Assembly: GCF_028009165.1 (NCBI RefSeq)
Contig: NC_079246.1
Location: 3,162,001-3,226,000 of the forward strand
DNA: 64,000 bases
From: Akanthomyces muscarius
Taxonomy: Eukaryota > Ascomycota > Sordariomycetes > Hypocreales > Cordycipitaceae
Direction: 5' to 3'
Below, piece by piece: positions 1 to 9,479 of this stretch; within the stretch, counting starts at the first letter, position 1; every line of letters begins with the position of its first letter. A program made the position numbers and the translations under genes. The notes beneath the pieces were generated by a model. That model made no database searches and was not told where the DNA came from. It saw only the letters and a program-made list of their open reading frames with translations.

Positions 1-684
1 TGGTTATTGTCATAGATGACGATAAGATTATTGAGTTTCCAGTGTCCAGCTGCCTGGAACGCCTCGAGAGCGACACCCTCCTGCAGACAGGCATCACCAA
101 TCATGCACCACGTGGTGTTGTTGACGAGCTCGTAGCCGGGGCGGTTATACGTAGCTGCGAGGTTCTTGGTGGCCATGGCCAGACCGACGGCGTTGGCAAC
201 ACCTTGACCAAGAGGACCAGTCGTGACTTCGATGCCCTCGATTTCAATCTCCGGATGGCCAGGACAAAGGGAGTCGGAGCGCGCCGAGTGATACGACTTG
301 AGTTGTTCAAAGGTCATGTCCTTGTAGCCAGCCAGATGCAGAAACGTGTACTGAAACAGGCAGGTGTGTCCGTTTGAGAGCACAAATCGATCGCGGTTAA
401 AATAGTTCGGGTTATTCGGCGAGTATTTCATGACATATTTCCACAGAGCGATGCCAATCGCGGCCATGCCCATGGCGCTTCTGTCTAGGGTATTAGTTGG
501 CGATGCTGGGCCGGACAGCGGCGGCAACTCACCCTGGATGTCCGCCATTGAACTGCTGGCAGAGGTCTGCAATCAAGCACCTGAACTGATTCAAGACGAG
601 GCTGGCTTTTCGGCGGTCGTCCTTTTTAAAGGTGACGACAACGTCTGTGCCCTGTGGTTGCTTGCCAACGGCGCCGGGCGACAT
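1..684 (-). CDS. Dihydroxyacetone-synthase-like transketolase, N-terminal part (cut by window edge)
   Basis: A thiamine-diphosphate enzyme that moves two-carbon ketol units between sugar phosphates; the sequence resembles the dihydroxyacetone synthase branch more than ordinary transketolase. ATG at 684. Exon 1 is 684-533 (50 codons plus 2 nt); a 52-nt GT-AG intron at 532-481 gives the join HPG/SAMGMAAIG; exon 2 runs past base 1. Visible motifs are NGGHPGSAMGMAAIG, RFVLSNGH, CPGHPE, TTGPLGQG and the cofactor-binding segment GDACLQEG...NNLIVIYDNN. About 210 of the roughly 700 residues usual for the family are in the window; the pyrimidine-binding and C-terminal domains lie outside. The family is secure; the substrate preference is inferred. 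Confidence 0.9.
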
Positions 685-999
685 GGCTTTGTAAATTGTG
701 AAATTTTGTAAATTGATAACAAGACAGACGAGATGAGCCTCAGTATCGTGTAGAGAATTCTATGGCCCGACACAGAAAACAGGATAAGAGCTGCTTTTCT
801 ACGGCCAGGAGCTGGAGCCGGTGGTCCTCGGGCGCATAGAGATGCCCTGGTGCCGAAACGGGAAATTCTGGCTAGAGCCGCGACCGGTCGCCGCCACGCA
901 CTAACTAACAGACCCAGGACGGGCGGAATGCCGAAGATGGCGAGTAAATCAGGTACATTATATCCACCTGGTATACCAACGGGAATAAGGGCAGTTTTT
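685..999. other. Intergenic, upstream of the transketolase
   Basis: No gene is recognised. It should hold the transketolase promoter (read leftward). No clear TATA box or repeat is seen. Confidence 0.5.
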
Positions 1000-1641
1000 G
1001 TATGTTAGACCCTTCGCTTGTGAGGCAGGCGTCTAAGTCGACTGCTTGGCAGATCCAAGGCTCAATCAGAACGCAAGCCCTGAACACTATGGACGAGGCT
1101 GGCAACACTTGGGTACATGTTCCCGCCACTTACGGTCATGCAACTATCGTCAAGCTTGTTTTAGAGCAAAATCACTTCCACATAGATCAGCAAAGACTGG
1201 ATGGTTTGACGCCTCTTATGCGCTACTAAGGGATACCACAGAGTCGCTATTAATGCGCTGCTGGCAGCTGGCGCTAATGTCAATATTACTACTTCGCACG
1301 GCTGGTCGACTCTTTGCACGTTGATGAAGCATGGAGCAGAAGCCACAGCTGTTACCTCGGATGGCTCCACGCCACTACACTGTGCATGCCAGAGAAGATT
1401 CAGCACTGATCAGGCCGTTACTGTTCAAGTACTACTAAACAGTAGCGCCGGCATTGGTGCGACGATGCATAATGTCCAGACTCCATCACACGTGGCTTGC
1501 AAAAACATGTCGTAGGGATTAGTGCAACTGCTGCTGGCCACCGGAGAGGCAAATGTGAATCTGAGGGATAACGCTGGGAAGACAGCGTTGAGCGAGGCCG
1601 CCGATGCATCAGAGTCACTGCGCGTTGTGCTACAGGACTGA
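1000..1641 (+). pseudogene. Ankyrin-repeat protein relic
   Basis: Conceptual translation gives four to five degenerate ankyrin units, for example YGHATIVKLVLEQ, DGLTPLM, INALLAAGANVN, DGSTPLHCAC, VQLLLATGEANVNLRDNAGKTAL, which match the ankyrin pattern G-TPLH-A...G....V..LL..GA..N. The coding sense is broken: the frame changes near base 1222 (after GLTPLM) and an in-frame TAG lies at 1513-1515, with clear ankyrin sequence continuing beyond it to a TGA near 1641. The repeat between STL and LMKHGAEA also appears shortened. No start codon with a plausible N-terminal domain is visible upstream. Ankyrin families are large and fast-evolving in these fungi, so a dead copy or fragment is plausible. 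Confidence 0.75.
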
Positions 1642-1910
1642 GGCGCAGTAGAGTAGCCATGCATTCTAAGAGAATACATTATCCGGAGATTGCTGATGCC
1701 CAAGTTGCATATCGAGCTCGGGGTCTATCAAGCGACGAGACGGGACCTGGAGTGTCTTGTAACGATAACTTATCTACTAAATCACATTAGGTCTGCTTCT
1801 TGGAGAGTAATTCAGGTCGAAGTTACAGGGTAGTACATTGAGCAGTATCATAAGCAGTCGGTAAGAGTTGAACTTGACTACGCGGCTAACAATGCATCTT
1901 CGCTCTGTTG

Positions 1911-2681
1911 TTATTGCTTGCCCACAAAGTACTGAACAGCCTCGTCGATAAACTCGCCCACCTCCTTCGGCCGGCTCAGCATGGGCGAGTGGCTCGTCGG
2001 CATGCCGCGATCCGTCACATCCGCGCCGGCGTCGCGCGCCATTTGGACTGTCCACCCCTGCAGCTGCACCGGCAGGGCGTGGTCGTCGAGCGTCCTGAGA
2101 TACCACGTCGGCACCTCCTGCCAGCCAGCGTACGCGTATTCACCACCGTCTGTGAGCGCAAGCTGTGACTGCTTAGTGAGCTTGGCAACCCACGCCGCGC
2201 CCTCCTCCTCGGGCAGGTCGTGGTAGAGCATGTCGCGCGGCTCTGCGACAATGTCGGCAAATCCCGTCTCGTGGTTGAGCTTCCACGACGGCGGCGGGTC
2301 GCCGCCCATGGCCTCGAGAAAGGCGACGCCGGTGGCGGTGAAGCCGGTGGCTATCATGACCAGGCCAATAACGTTGGCCCTGATGTCGGCGCGGCCCTCG
2401 GATTGGCGCGAAAAGCCCTTGACGGCGCTGTTGCCGACCAAGCCGCCGTAGGAGTGGATGACGAGTACAACGTCGTTGCCGAGCTCAGTCTCCTGACGGA
2501 TAACCTGCTGGACAGCCTTGACGTCGTCACCGAAGGTGGCAGCAGGGTTGCCCAGCGTGGAAGGCAATGTGATGGCGATGCTCTTGTAGCCCTTGGGGTT
2601 GACTTCTGCAATGACCCTGTCCCAGGTCACTGTGCTGTGCCACGCGCCAGGTACAAAGACGAGAGTTGGTTTGGCAGCCAT
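1911..2681 (-). CDS. Alpha/beta hydrolase (AB hydrolase-1 type, methylesterase-like)
   Basis: Single-exon gene of 256 residues. The start gives MAAKPTLVFVPGAWH, matching the usual first strand and oxyanion-loop region (VLVHGAWH-like) of small salicylate/methyl-ester esterase-type hydrolases. The nucleophile elbow is VIHSYGG with Ser77; a C-terminal SHSPMLSRP segment (His231) fits the catalytic histidine with the terminal cap helix EVGEFIDEAVQYF. No signal peptide or membrane segment is present, so it should be cytosolic. It is divergent from the Zn2Cys6 regulator that starts 750 bp away, which may control it. The substrate is not predictable; fungal members act on esters, lactones or secondary-metabolite intermediates. 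Confidence 0.85.
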   Translation of the reverse strand: MAAKPTLVFVPGAWHSTVTWDRVIAEVNPKGYKSIAITLPSTLGNPAATFGDDVKAVQQVIRQETELGNDVVLVIHSYGGLVGNSAVKGFSRQSEGRADIRANVIGLVMIATGFTATGVAFLEAMGGDPPPSWKLNHETGFADIVAEPRDMLYHDLPEEEGAAWVAKLTKQSQLALTDGGEYAYAGWQEVPTWYLRTLDDHALPVQLQGWTVQMARDAGADVTDRGMPTSHSPMLSRPKEVGEFIDEAVQYFVGKQ

Positions 2682-3430
2682 GGAAACAAATTGAGCTTTG
2701 ACAGTTGATGAATTTGAGGTATGAAATGTATAGCTGATGTAGTTGAACGGCGTGTGCTCGATTCACGCGTCTCGACTCATCTTTATACTTGTTCCAAGAC
2801 GCATTGGCCCTGATCACGCAGCAAATTTCTCACGACAGTATCCATAATGCCCTTCTTTCAGCAAATCAATCACGCCTGTATCCGATTTCTTTTCGTGAAA
2901 GTCGTTGATGAAGCTCATCTTGTGAGGCTGTAGGCGTTTCCGGTGGGTTTAATCCGACGGCCGGAAGTGGGATTTCTCCGGGCCGCGATCTGGTGCTTTT
3001 ATGGAACCTCCTAAAATGGGTACTGCGCCTGGAGCTGCCTAATCAGGTCGCCACTCCCCGTCCTCGTGTGAAGCGTAAAAAGATGCCTTTTCCACCAGCA
3101 CGGCATCTCTGAGCGATAAGGGCCCATCGGGCATCTCAAAGCGCATCTGCGAGGGAAAGGGACGACGCCTCCAATCCTCGACGGCATAGAAGAGATCCCT
3201 GTCGTTTTGTCTCTTGTTTCTTTCGCGCATCTGCAGACGGGGATCTCCCCTGTCTTCCCCCCGCCCGCCACGTACGGGGACCAACCCCGCGTTGGGCTTG
3301 CAGCTGCCCTTCTCACGCATTCATCCTAGACTAACCATCACGCGGCGTACTTATCAGGCCACCGCCAAAAGGCAAGGGGCCTGCGCCTCCGCTTACCGTC
3401 CTGCGGCCGCTTCTGGAACTTTGCACACCG
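2682..3430. other. Shared upstream region of hydrolase (-) and Zn2Cys6 regulator (+)
   Basis: 749 bp between two divergent start codons. It contains one CGG-N10-CCG site, listed separately, and a GC-rich stretch near the regulator start. No other gene is seen. Confidence 0.6.
2941..2956. promoter_or_regulatory. CGG-N10-CCG inverted half-sites
   Basis: CGG at 2941-2943 and CCG at 2954-2956 are separated by 10 nt, followed by a further CGGCCG at 2958-2963. Zn2Cys6 dimers of the Gal4 type bind inverted CGG triplets with a fixed spacer. The site lies between a hydrolase and a Zn2Cys6 gene. One such site can occur by chance. Confidence 0.35.
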
Positions 3431-5536
3431 ATGGCTGCGGGCAGCGATGCTTCTGCTGCTGCTGCCGGCCCCAGAGGCGGCGGCGGCGGCAAGCAGCCCC
3501 CCGGCCAGACCGCCCAGCCCAAGCGCACCCGGACCCGGACGGGCTGCCTCAACTGTCGGCGCAAGAAGCGCAAGTGCGACGAGGGCCGGCCGTCGTGTGG
3601 GTCGTGCGTCCGGCGCGGCCAGCCGTGTGAATGGGGTCTCAAGGTGACGTTTCGCGCCGAGAATGCCCAACACCTGGACGAGTCGCACCCTTCGATGCGT
3701 CGATCGGCGCGCCGCTTCCCGCGCGAGTTTGAGATTCTCGACATCACTGCGGAAATCATCCGCGACTACGACACCACGTCGCCGATGTGGGCGCTCTACT
3801 CGACGAGGTGCGAGGGCAATGATCGGACCGCCGTCACGACGCAGAGCGACAGCAGCTACACGCATGGGACGCCGGTTATGGCTGCCAACTTTAACAGGGA
3901 TGCGTCAAATGCCATGCAAAGTCCGGCTCTTTCGCTGGGCCGAACTATTTCGACAAACATGGACATGCCCACTCCGCAAGCACATGCCGTCTACCATGCC
4001 TCGCACGGCCAATCTTCGCCAGCATCGGTGCAGCACTCTGATAGCGCCGTCGCCAGCCTACTGTATCTCAGTCAAGGCGGACGACCATACACGTCACAGG
4101 CAGATTCGGCAACTGGCATCCCGATCCCCCGTGTGACTATTGACGGCCCTGGCGTACACTACCTAGACGACGGAGCACTTCCGCCGCCGACCCCTGACGC
4201 CATGGCTGTAGATGACGGGGTGTTTCTACCGGGCTCTGCCTACCATGAGCTGCACTCGACGTTGCGTAGCCGTTTGATTCAAGAGGTCATGTCGACTGCG
4301 CCGAGTCGACAAGACACCCCTGCTGGAGACCTCGGCGACAACGAATCAGATGCGCTGGACCTGTCCAAGTCGTTCCAGGCGTCTGATTCGTTGTCTCCTG
4401 GCCAGAACCAATCGCCAATAATGTCCAAAGAAGTCGAATGTAAGCTGTGGCGCAACTGGTTCGACGAGATTGCGCCGTGGCTGGACAAGTTTGACAACAA
4501 GCGACACTTTCAGCACATTATCCCCACCATGGCGCCGACAAATGAGCACCTTCGGTACTCCATTCTAGCGTTGTCCGCTCGTCAAATTGAGCTCATGTAC
4601 AATAAACCAACAGACCAAAGCCTGGCTCTCTACCAGGAAGCCATCCACTCGCTGCTCCCGCATCTGCCGACGCGCAGCACCGAGGTCATTGCGTCGTGCG
4701 TCATTCTCTGCGTGCTCGAAATGCTGAGCTGCTCGCCCAAGGCCTGGCAGCGGCACCTGGACGGGTGCGCCAGCTTGATGGAGGCTGTCGGCATCGACGG
4801 CTGCTCTGGCGGTGTGGAGCAGGCCCTGTTTTGGACATTTGCGCGCATGGCCGTCTGTGGCGGTCTCATCTCGTCTGTCAAGACGCTCATCCCTGTCTCG
4901 CGCTGGGTAACAAAGGGCAACTTGGACGAGGCCGTCAAGCTCTTCCAGAACCAGCCGGACTTTTGCTCCTGGGCCAACTACTCCGTCTACCTCACCGCGC
5001 AAGTCATCAACCTCCTCATGCCCCAGTCCTCCCAGCATGGAGAGCCATCGCTCACGCTGGCCGACGACAAGGACAAGGGACACACGCGATGGCTCAAGCT
5101 GTGGGAGTATATCTGCGGCTGGCACGACGGCCGCCCTGAGCCGCTCCACCCCATCATGACGATTCCGTCCTCTGATCCATCTCCATTTCCGACCATAATA
5201 TTTTCCAATCCGGCCGCCATCTCCGGAAACCAACTATATCATACAGCGTCTATCTTGATGCTGCAGAATCAGCCACACGGCCTCCGGCTGCAGCCCAAAC
5301 CGCGCAGCGTTCTCTGGCACGCGCGACGCGTATGCGCCATTAGCATCTCAAACGACCACCACGGCGCGTGGACTAATAGTGTACAGCCTCTGTGGATTGC
5401 AGGTCGCTGCATGAGTAATCCAATGGAGCACAAAGCCATCTTGACATTGCTGGAGAAGATTGAACGAGAATCCGGCTGGGGCACCCGATGGCGAGCCGAC
5501 GATCTAAAAGCATACTGGGGCGATTTGGGCGAGTAG
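3431..5536 (+). CDS. Zn2Cys6 transcription factor with fungal-specific domain 2
   Basis: Single-exon gene of 701 residues. A basic, Gly/Ala-rich N-terminus leads into a canonical binuclear zinc cluster: C39-X2-C42-X6-C49-X6-C56-X2-C59-X6-C66 (TGCLNCRRKKRKCDEG... GSCVRRGQPC). Residues about 80-330 are low-complexity, Ser/Pro-rich and probably disordered. From about 335 the sequence matches the fungal-specific transcription factor domain 2 (DUF3468) pattern, with WRNWFDEIAPWLDKFDN and LRYSILALSARQIE, through the C-terminal helices. The expected role is nuclear, sequence-specific activation or repression. The divergent hydrolase is a natural target candidate, which is inference. The ATG at 3431 is the first in frame. 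Confidence 0.9.
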   Translation: MAAGSDASAAAAGPRGGGGGKQPPGQTAQPKRTRTRTGCLNCRRKKRKCDEGRPSCGSCVRRGQPCEWGLKVTFRAENAQHLDESHPSMRRSARRFPREFEILDITAEIIRDYDTTSPMWALYSTRCEGNDRTAVTTQSDSSYTHGTPVMAANFNRDASNAMQSPALSLGRTISTNMDMPTPQAHAVYHASHGQSSPASVQHSDSAVASLLYLSQGGRPYTSQADSATGIPIPRVTIDGPGVHYLDDGALPPPTPDAMAVDDGVFLPGSAYHELHSTLRSRLIQEVMSTAPSRQDTPAGDLGDNESDALDLSKSFQASDSLSPGQNQSPIMSKEVECKLWRNWFDEIAPWLDKFDNKRHFQHIIPTMAPTNEHLRYSILALSARQIELMYNKPTDQSLALYQEAIHSLLPHLPTRSTEVIASCVILCVLEMLSCSPKAWQRHLDGCASLMEAVGIDGCSGGVEQALFWTFARMAVCGGLISSVKTLIPVSRWVTKGNLDEAVKLFQNQPDFCSWANYSVYLTAQVINLLMPQSSQHGEPSLTLADDKDKGHTRWLKLWEYICGWHDGRPEPLHPIMTIPSSDPSPFPTIIFSNPAAISGNQLYHTASILMLQNQPHGLRLQPKPRSVLWHARRVCAISISNDHHGAWTNSVQPLWIAGRCMSNPMEHKAILTLLEKIERESGWGTRWRADDLKAYWGDLGE

Positions 5537-5746
5537 TCGATTCATAATAATACATACATGATACCAATGCGCAAGGCATGATGTTGCATCTATAAATACA
5601 TTTGCCCATGTTTATGCCATGACCTGAGCCATGCTAGCCCTATCTATGTATGTCGTAAATACCGAATCTTGCTGTTCAGCAGTATGCATCTTGTAAAACA
5701 GTCTAGTCTATGCCGTATTCTCCGAAACCGTAGTCGTCTAACCCAT

Positions 5747-5828
5747 GCCCAAAAGTTGCCATATCCATTCTGAAATCATCATATCCATTCTGAAGTTGTC
5801 ACATTCATTGCAAAGTTGTCATATCCAT
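5747..5828. repeat. About four copies of a 20-bp tandem repeat
   Basis: Units start at 5761, 5781, 5801 and 5821 with consensus ATATCCATTCTGAAGTTGTC; the first two share all but a few bases, the third is diverged and the fourth is partial. A half unit precedes at 5747. The array ends just before the RRM gene stop codon at 5831-5833, so it forms the start of that gene's 3' UTR. Confidence 0.8.
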
Positions 5829-5830
5829 CC

Positions 5831-7579
5831 CTAAAGCCCAATACCTCGAATGCGCAGCACCGCAATAGCGTGTGACGACCAATTCTCGCCCACCTCGCAC
5901 GGGTCCTCGCCAAACTCTGCCTTTTCGAACCCGACGGGCCGATCCTTTTCCAGCGAGATCTTGCCCATCTGCGACTGGCAGCGGTAGCTCCCGAAGCGAA
6001 ACTCGACGACGGCGCGGCCGCCGCCGCGGAGGAGCTCCCGCACCTCGTCGACCTGGAAGACGAAGCGCTGGCCAAAGTACTCGGTCAGCGTCGCCTCGTT
6101 GACGAAGCTCGCCTGGCCGGTGACGATGAGCACGCGCGAGTCGTCGCCGGCCTTGGGGATCGTCTCGCCCGTCTTGATGCGGTTCTGCGTCACCTTGGCG
6201 CGGAAGCCGCGCACCTGGAGGCCGTGCTCGACGGCGTTTTGGAGGAGCCGCTGCGCGGCGGCCGGCAGGAAGAAGACGACCTTGGCGGCGGCCGTGGTGT
6301 GCTTGAGCCCGTCGGGCCCGTTGATGAAGCAGCACCAGATGCGCCCGACGCCGCGGATCTGCGCGAGCAGCTCGCGGTGCGTAATGTCGGGCGGCAGGTT
6401 GGTGATCCACAGGCTGGCGTTTTGCTCGGCGGAGAGGTGCTCGGCGCTGGCGTTGGTCTCGGTGTGCATCCCGTGGTAGCGGTCCGAGAAGCGCGTCGAG
6501 GGCACCGCGGGGTGGCTGGTCGGAGCGGTGATGCCAAAGTTAAAGGACGATGATGGGTGGGCCGCGATGGTGCTGGCGGGCTCGCGGCTGGCTCGGACGG
6601 CGTGCATCGGGAGAAAGCCCTGGTTCCGAGGCTGCAGGTAAAAGGGCTCCGGCTGGTACGAGTCGGGGCCGCTCGCGGTTCTATTGTGAGCAAGGTTGGC
6701 ATTGAACGACTGTCCCATCCTCATGGGGACGGGATGGCTCAGCTGCGGAGCAAAAGACGGCTGGGCTTGAGTCAGGCTTCCTGAGCCATTGAAATTCCGC
6801 TGAGCTGGAGGCAAGCTTCCTGAGCCGTTGAAGCTGGTCTCAGAGCTGGCACGAGATCGAAAGTTTGGCGCCGGGTCAGCTCTTGCAGGTCGTGGTGCAG
6901 AATGCGACGAGTATGGGTGTGGCATGGATGCAATGCCGCCATTTCGTAAGCCATTGTCGGGACTTGTTTGGGCGCCATAGGTAGACCAGATGGAGATGTT
7001 TCTTGGCTGAGCAGCGGGTTCAGCAGCGAGCCGGGCAGCGGGCTGGGCAGCAGATGTTGCCTCAAGATTTGCAACATAAGAAGCTGCATTAAAGCGGGCA
7101 TGATAGGGATAAGAGCTTCCTTGCAGTCTATTGGGTATATCTGAAGATGTCTGAGTCTGCTGAGCGACTGACTCTGTCAGCCGCAGCCTCTCCAACCCGA
7201 TTGCCCATTCGTTTGCATCCACTTGGGCAGTGTCGACACGAGCAGGCGCAGGCATAGCCCCCACGCCTCGCTGCGTGCTCGTGGTATCGTAGTCGAAGCT
7301 ATTAGGGGATTCAGGGAACACGACGTGCGCTCTGTTGGCCGCGTGCGCCTGACGATTTGCATCTTCCCAGATGTGGCGGAGGTCTTGTCGTGTAGCGCCC
7401 CCGTCATTATGAGCGGCAACGATGGAGCGAGGTCGCGAGTAGTGAGGACTTGGAGTCAGACGGCCGTTTCGGGGAAAGAATTCATTGGTTGGAGTCCTAG
7501 GCGTCGGAGTTGCATCGCCACTCGAATCAGAGCCTCCGGTTTGGGGGCCGCCGTCAACCCCCTTGTCAAGAAACGACAT
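5831..7579 (-). CDS. RNA-recognition-motif protein of filamentous fungi
   Basis: Uninterrupted ORF of 582 residues. Residues 1-385 are low-complexity and rich in Ser, Pro, Asn and Ala, with repeated SFNGSGSLPPAQ / NFNGSGSLTQAQ units near the middle, typical of disordered RNA-binding protein tails. From 387 an RRM-like fold is visible: SLWITNLPPDITHRELL (RNP2-like strand), then AAAKVVFFLPAAAQRLL in the RNP1 position, and GFRAKVTQNRI. A second, weaker RRM-like unit follows from about 479 (SRVLIVTGQASFVNEATL, with AVVEFRFGSYRCQ). The classical aromatic RNP1 residues are not fully present, so RNA binding is inferred. No close named homolog is recognised. The large divergent upstream region is shared with a Zn2Cys6 gene. 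Confidence 0.75.
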   Translation of the reverse strand: MSFLDKGVDGGPQTGGSDSSGDATPTPRTPTNEFFPRNGRLTPSPHYSRPRSIVAAHNDGGATRQDLRHIWEDANRQAHAANRAHVVFPESPNSFDYDTTSTQRGVGAMPAPARVDTAQVDANEWAIGLERLRLTESVAQQTQTSSDIPNRLQGSSYPYHARFNAASYVANLEATSAAQPAARLAAEPAAQPRNISIWSTYGAQTSPDNGLRNGGIASMPHPYSSHSAPRPARADPAPNFRSRASSETSFNGSGSLPPAQRNFNGSGSLTQAQPSFAPQLSHPVPMRMGQSFNANLAHNRTASGPDSYQPEPFYLQPRNQGFLPMHAVRASREPASTIAAHPSSSFNFGITAPTSHPAVPSTRFSDRYHGMHTETNASAEHLSAEQNASLWITNLPPDITHRELLAQIRGVGRIWCCFINGPDGLKHTTAAAKVVFFLPAAAQRLLQNAVEHGLQVRGFRAKVTQNRIKTGETIPKAGDDSRVLIVTGQASFVNEATLTEYFGQRFVFQVDEVRELLRGGGRAVVEFRFGSYRCQSQMGKISLEKDRPVGFEKAEFGEDPCEVGENWSSHAIAVLRIRGIGL

Positions 7580-9479
7580 GACTTGACAGTATTTTTCTCT
7601 TTTTAAACTTGGAGGCCAACTCTGCAGAGTGTTTCCAAAGAATGCACTATTTCAAGATGGATGGCAAAGTTGGTAGCAGCATGTCAATAGAATTGAGCGA
7701 GAGCAAGGTGATTTGTAGTTGGGAAGCAAGAAAAGAAGCAGACGAAGAGCAAATGCATGGAAGCTGCTGCCTGCACCGGCCGGCCAGAGTAACAATTTCC
7801 AACTTCATGTGAATCAATAGGCGCGGACAGACTGACGACAACTGTGTGCTCTGTCAGAGTAAATTGCGTTTCCAGGCTGTGAAGAACAGGCGACTCGGAG
7901 AGCGAGCCGCGCAAAGAGAAAACAACACTGACCCTAGCAAAGGCCGCTCCTTTTTTGCACGGGGGTTGTGAAAGAAGGTCTGTTTCGCCAACGCAACCTC
8001 AACCAGACAACCGCAACACGGCTGTTTTGCTGTGTTTTCGTTTGCAAACAGCTTCTCACTTGTTTCTTATGTTGTTGACATTTTTTAACTCTCGTCCCTA
8101 GTTTGTCACTGGGACATTCACCGTCCTCCTTAAGGTGGCCGCGCGCCCGCAGGCCTCAGAAGCGGTAACACGGGCACCTGCATGGGAGCAGACCGACTTG
8201 TGACTCTGCTAGAGTTGGCAGCTATTGGCAGACGTCGCAATTACGCAAAACGAACACAGGCAGAAGAAACCATGCGGTGCATCGTGCAAGGCGGCCAAAA
8301 GCTTGTGGGTGTAACTAGATGATCCTTCTCGGCCGACGCTAGCATCGTCGCCCGCTGTCTAGGACGGAACGCCTCCGCTCACAAAATCGGAGTCGCTGGG
8401 TGGGAATGGAGTCTGCGCCCTGGAGGCTGAAGACGACACACTCTCGCTTCCCGCGCGCACGTAACTGGACACGGCAGCCCTATCACGCACCGCGCGGCCG
8501 ATGCGCCGGCGTCGGTCCTGGGGCTGAACTGCAGGCAGTGAGACCGCCCGCCGCCACGCCCCAAAGCATGTGCCAATTCACTACTAGAGGCGCCAGCAGG
8601 GTTGCGTCGAAGGATTTACAGCCACCATGGAAGCTTCTTTAAGAGGATGGAAGGAAAAAGTGACTAGTGGCCTGCATCAGCGTCCTGTGAAGCTGTCCTG
8701 CAGCATGACGACCGCGGCTCGATGCGTACTTTTCTTGAGAATGACCATGTCCGGCTCGAGCGGAGCGCCACGACATTTTAGCATAGTAATAGGCATCACG
8801 CGCTAGAAAGAGGGCGGAACGACTGGGCTTGCGGGGAGAGGGGCCTCGGACGCCGCGTACGTAGCAATTGATCAAGGGACCATTCTGGGACGAGTCGGTC
8901 GGCGAAGAACAAGCTTGAGAAGGGGGAAACGCTTGGCCGTGCGAACCCCGTAACTCCGTTCGAGGCACATCGCTGGGCTGTCTCGGCGTGCCACATCCCC
9001 CTCCTCGTCCGGCAGCAACGGCCGTCCAGTTGATTGAAGCATGCCGTCCATGCAGTGGGCGCGAATGCGACTCTGCGTGATTGCCGGCCGGCAAAAGGAT
9101 CCTTGCCTCCCCGATGCGACGCAACCCCAGATGCGATGGAGCTGGAAAGCGGACAATAGGAAAAACTATCAGGACATGGCCTAGGCGCCCCCAGAGTGAC
9201 ACTGATCAAAGACCACCCCATTAAATCGCCAGGTTCAGCCAGTTCAGCCTCACGCACGCAAAGTGGGCTGGGGTTGTTCTTAAAGTGGCGCTTTCTCGCC
9301 CTTTTGTGTGCTTTTCTCTTCTTTTTTGTCTCACCTGTTCCCGTATCTGTATGTCATCGATCGTGTTTCATCTTGTGTCTTGAAGTCTCTCCTTTGCCGC
9401 TTTGCGCGGATACGCTTTCTGCCTCTCAACACAACAACACTACAATCACCTCCGTATAGTAGCGCTGGCCGCTCCCGCC
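7580..9479. other. 1.9-kb divergent promoter region
   Basis: It lies between the RRM gene (-) and the second Zn2Cys6 gene (+). Several ORFs of 60-190 codons occur but none has a recognisable domain or coding-like composition. A pyrimidine-rich stretch at about 9240-9420 upstream of the + start resembles a fungal core promoter. Confidence 0.55.
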
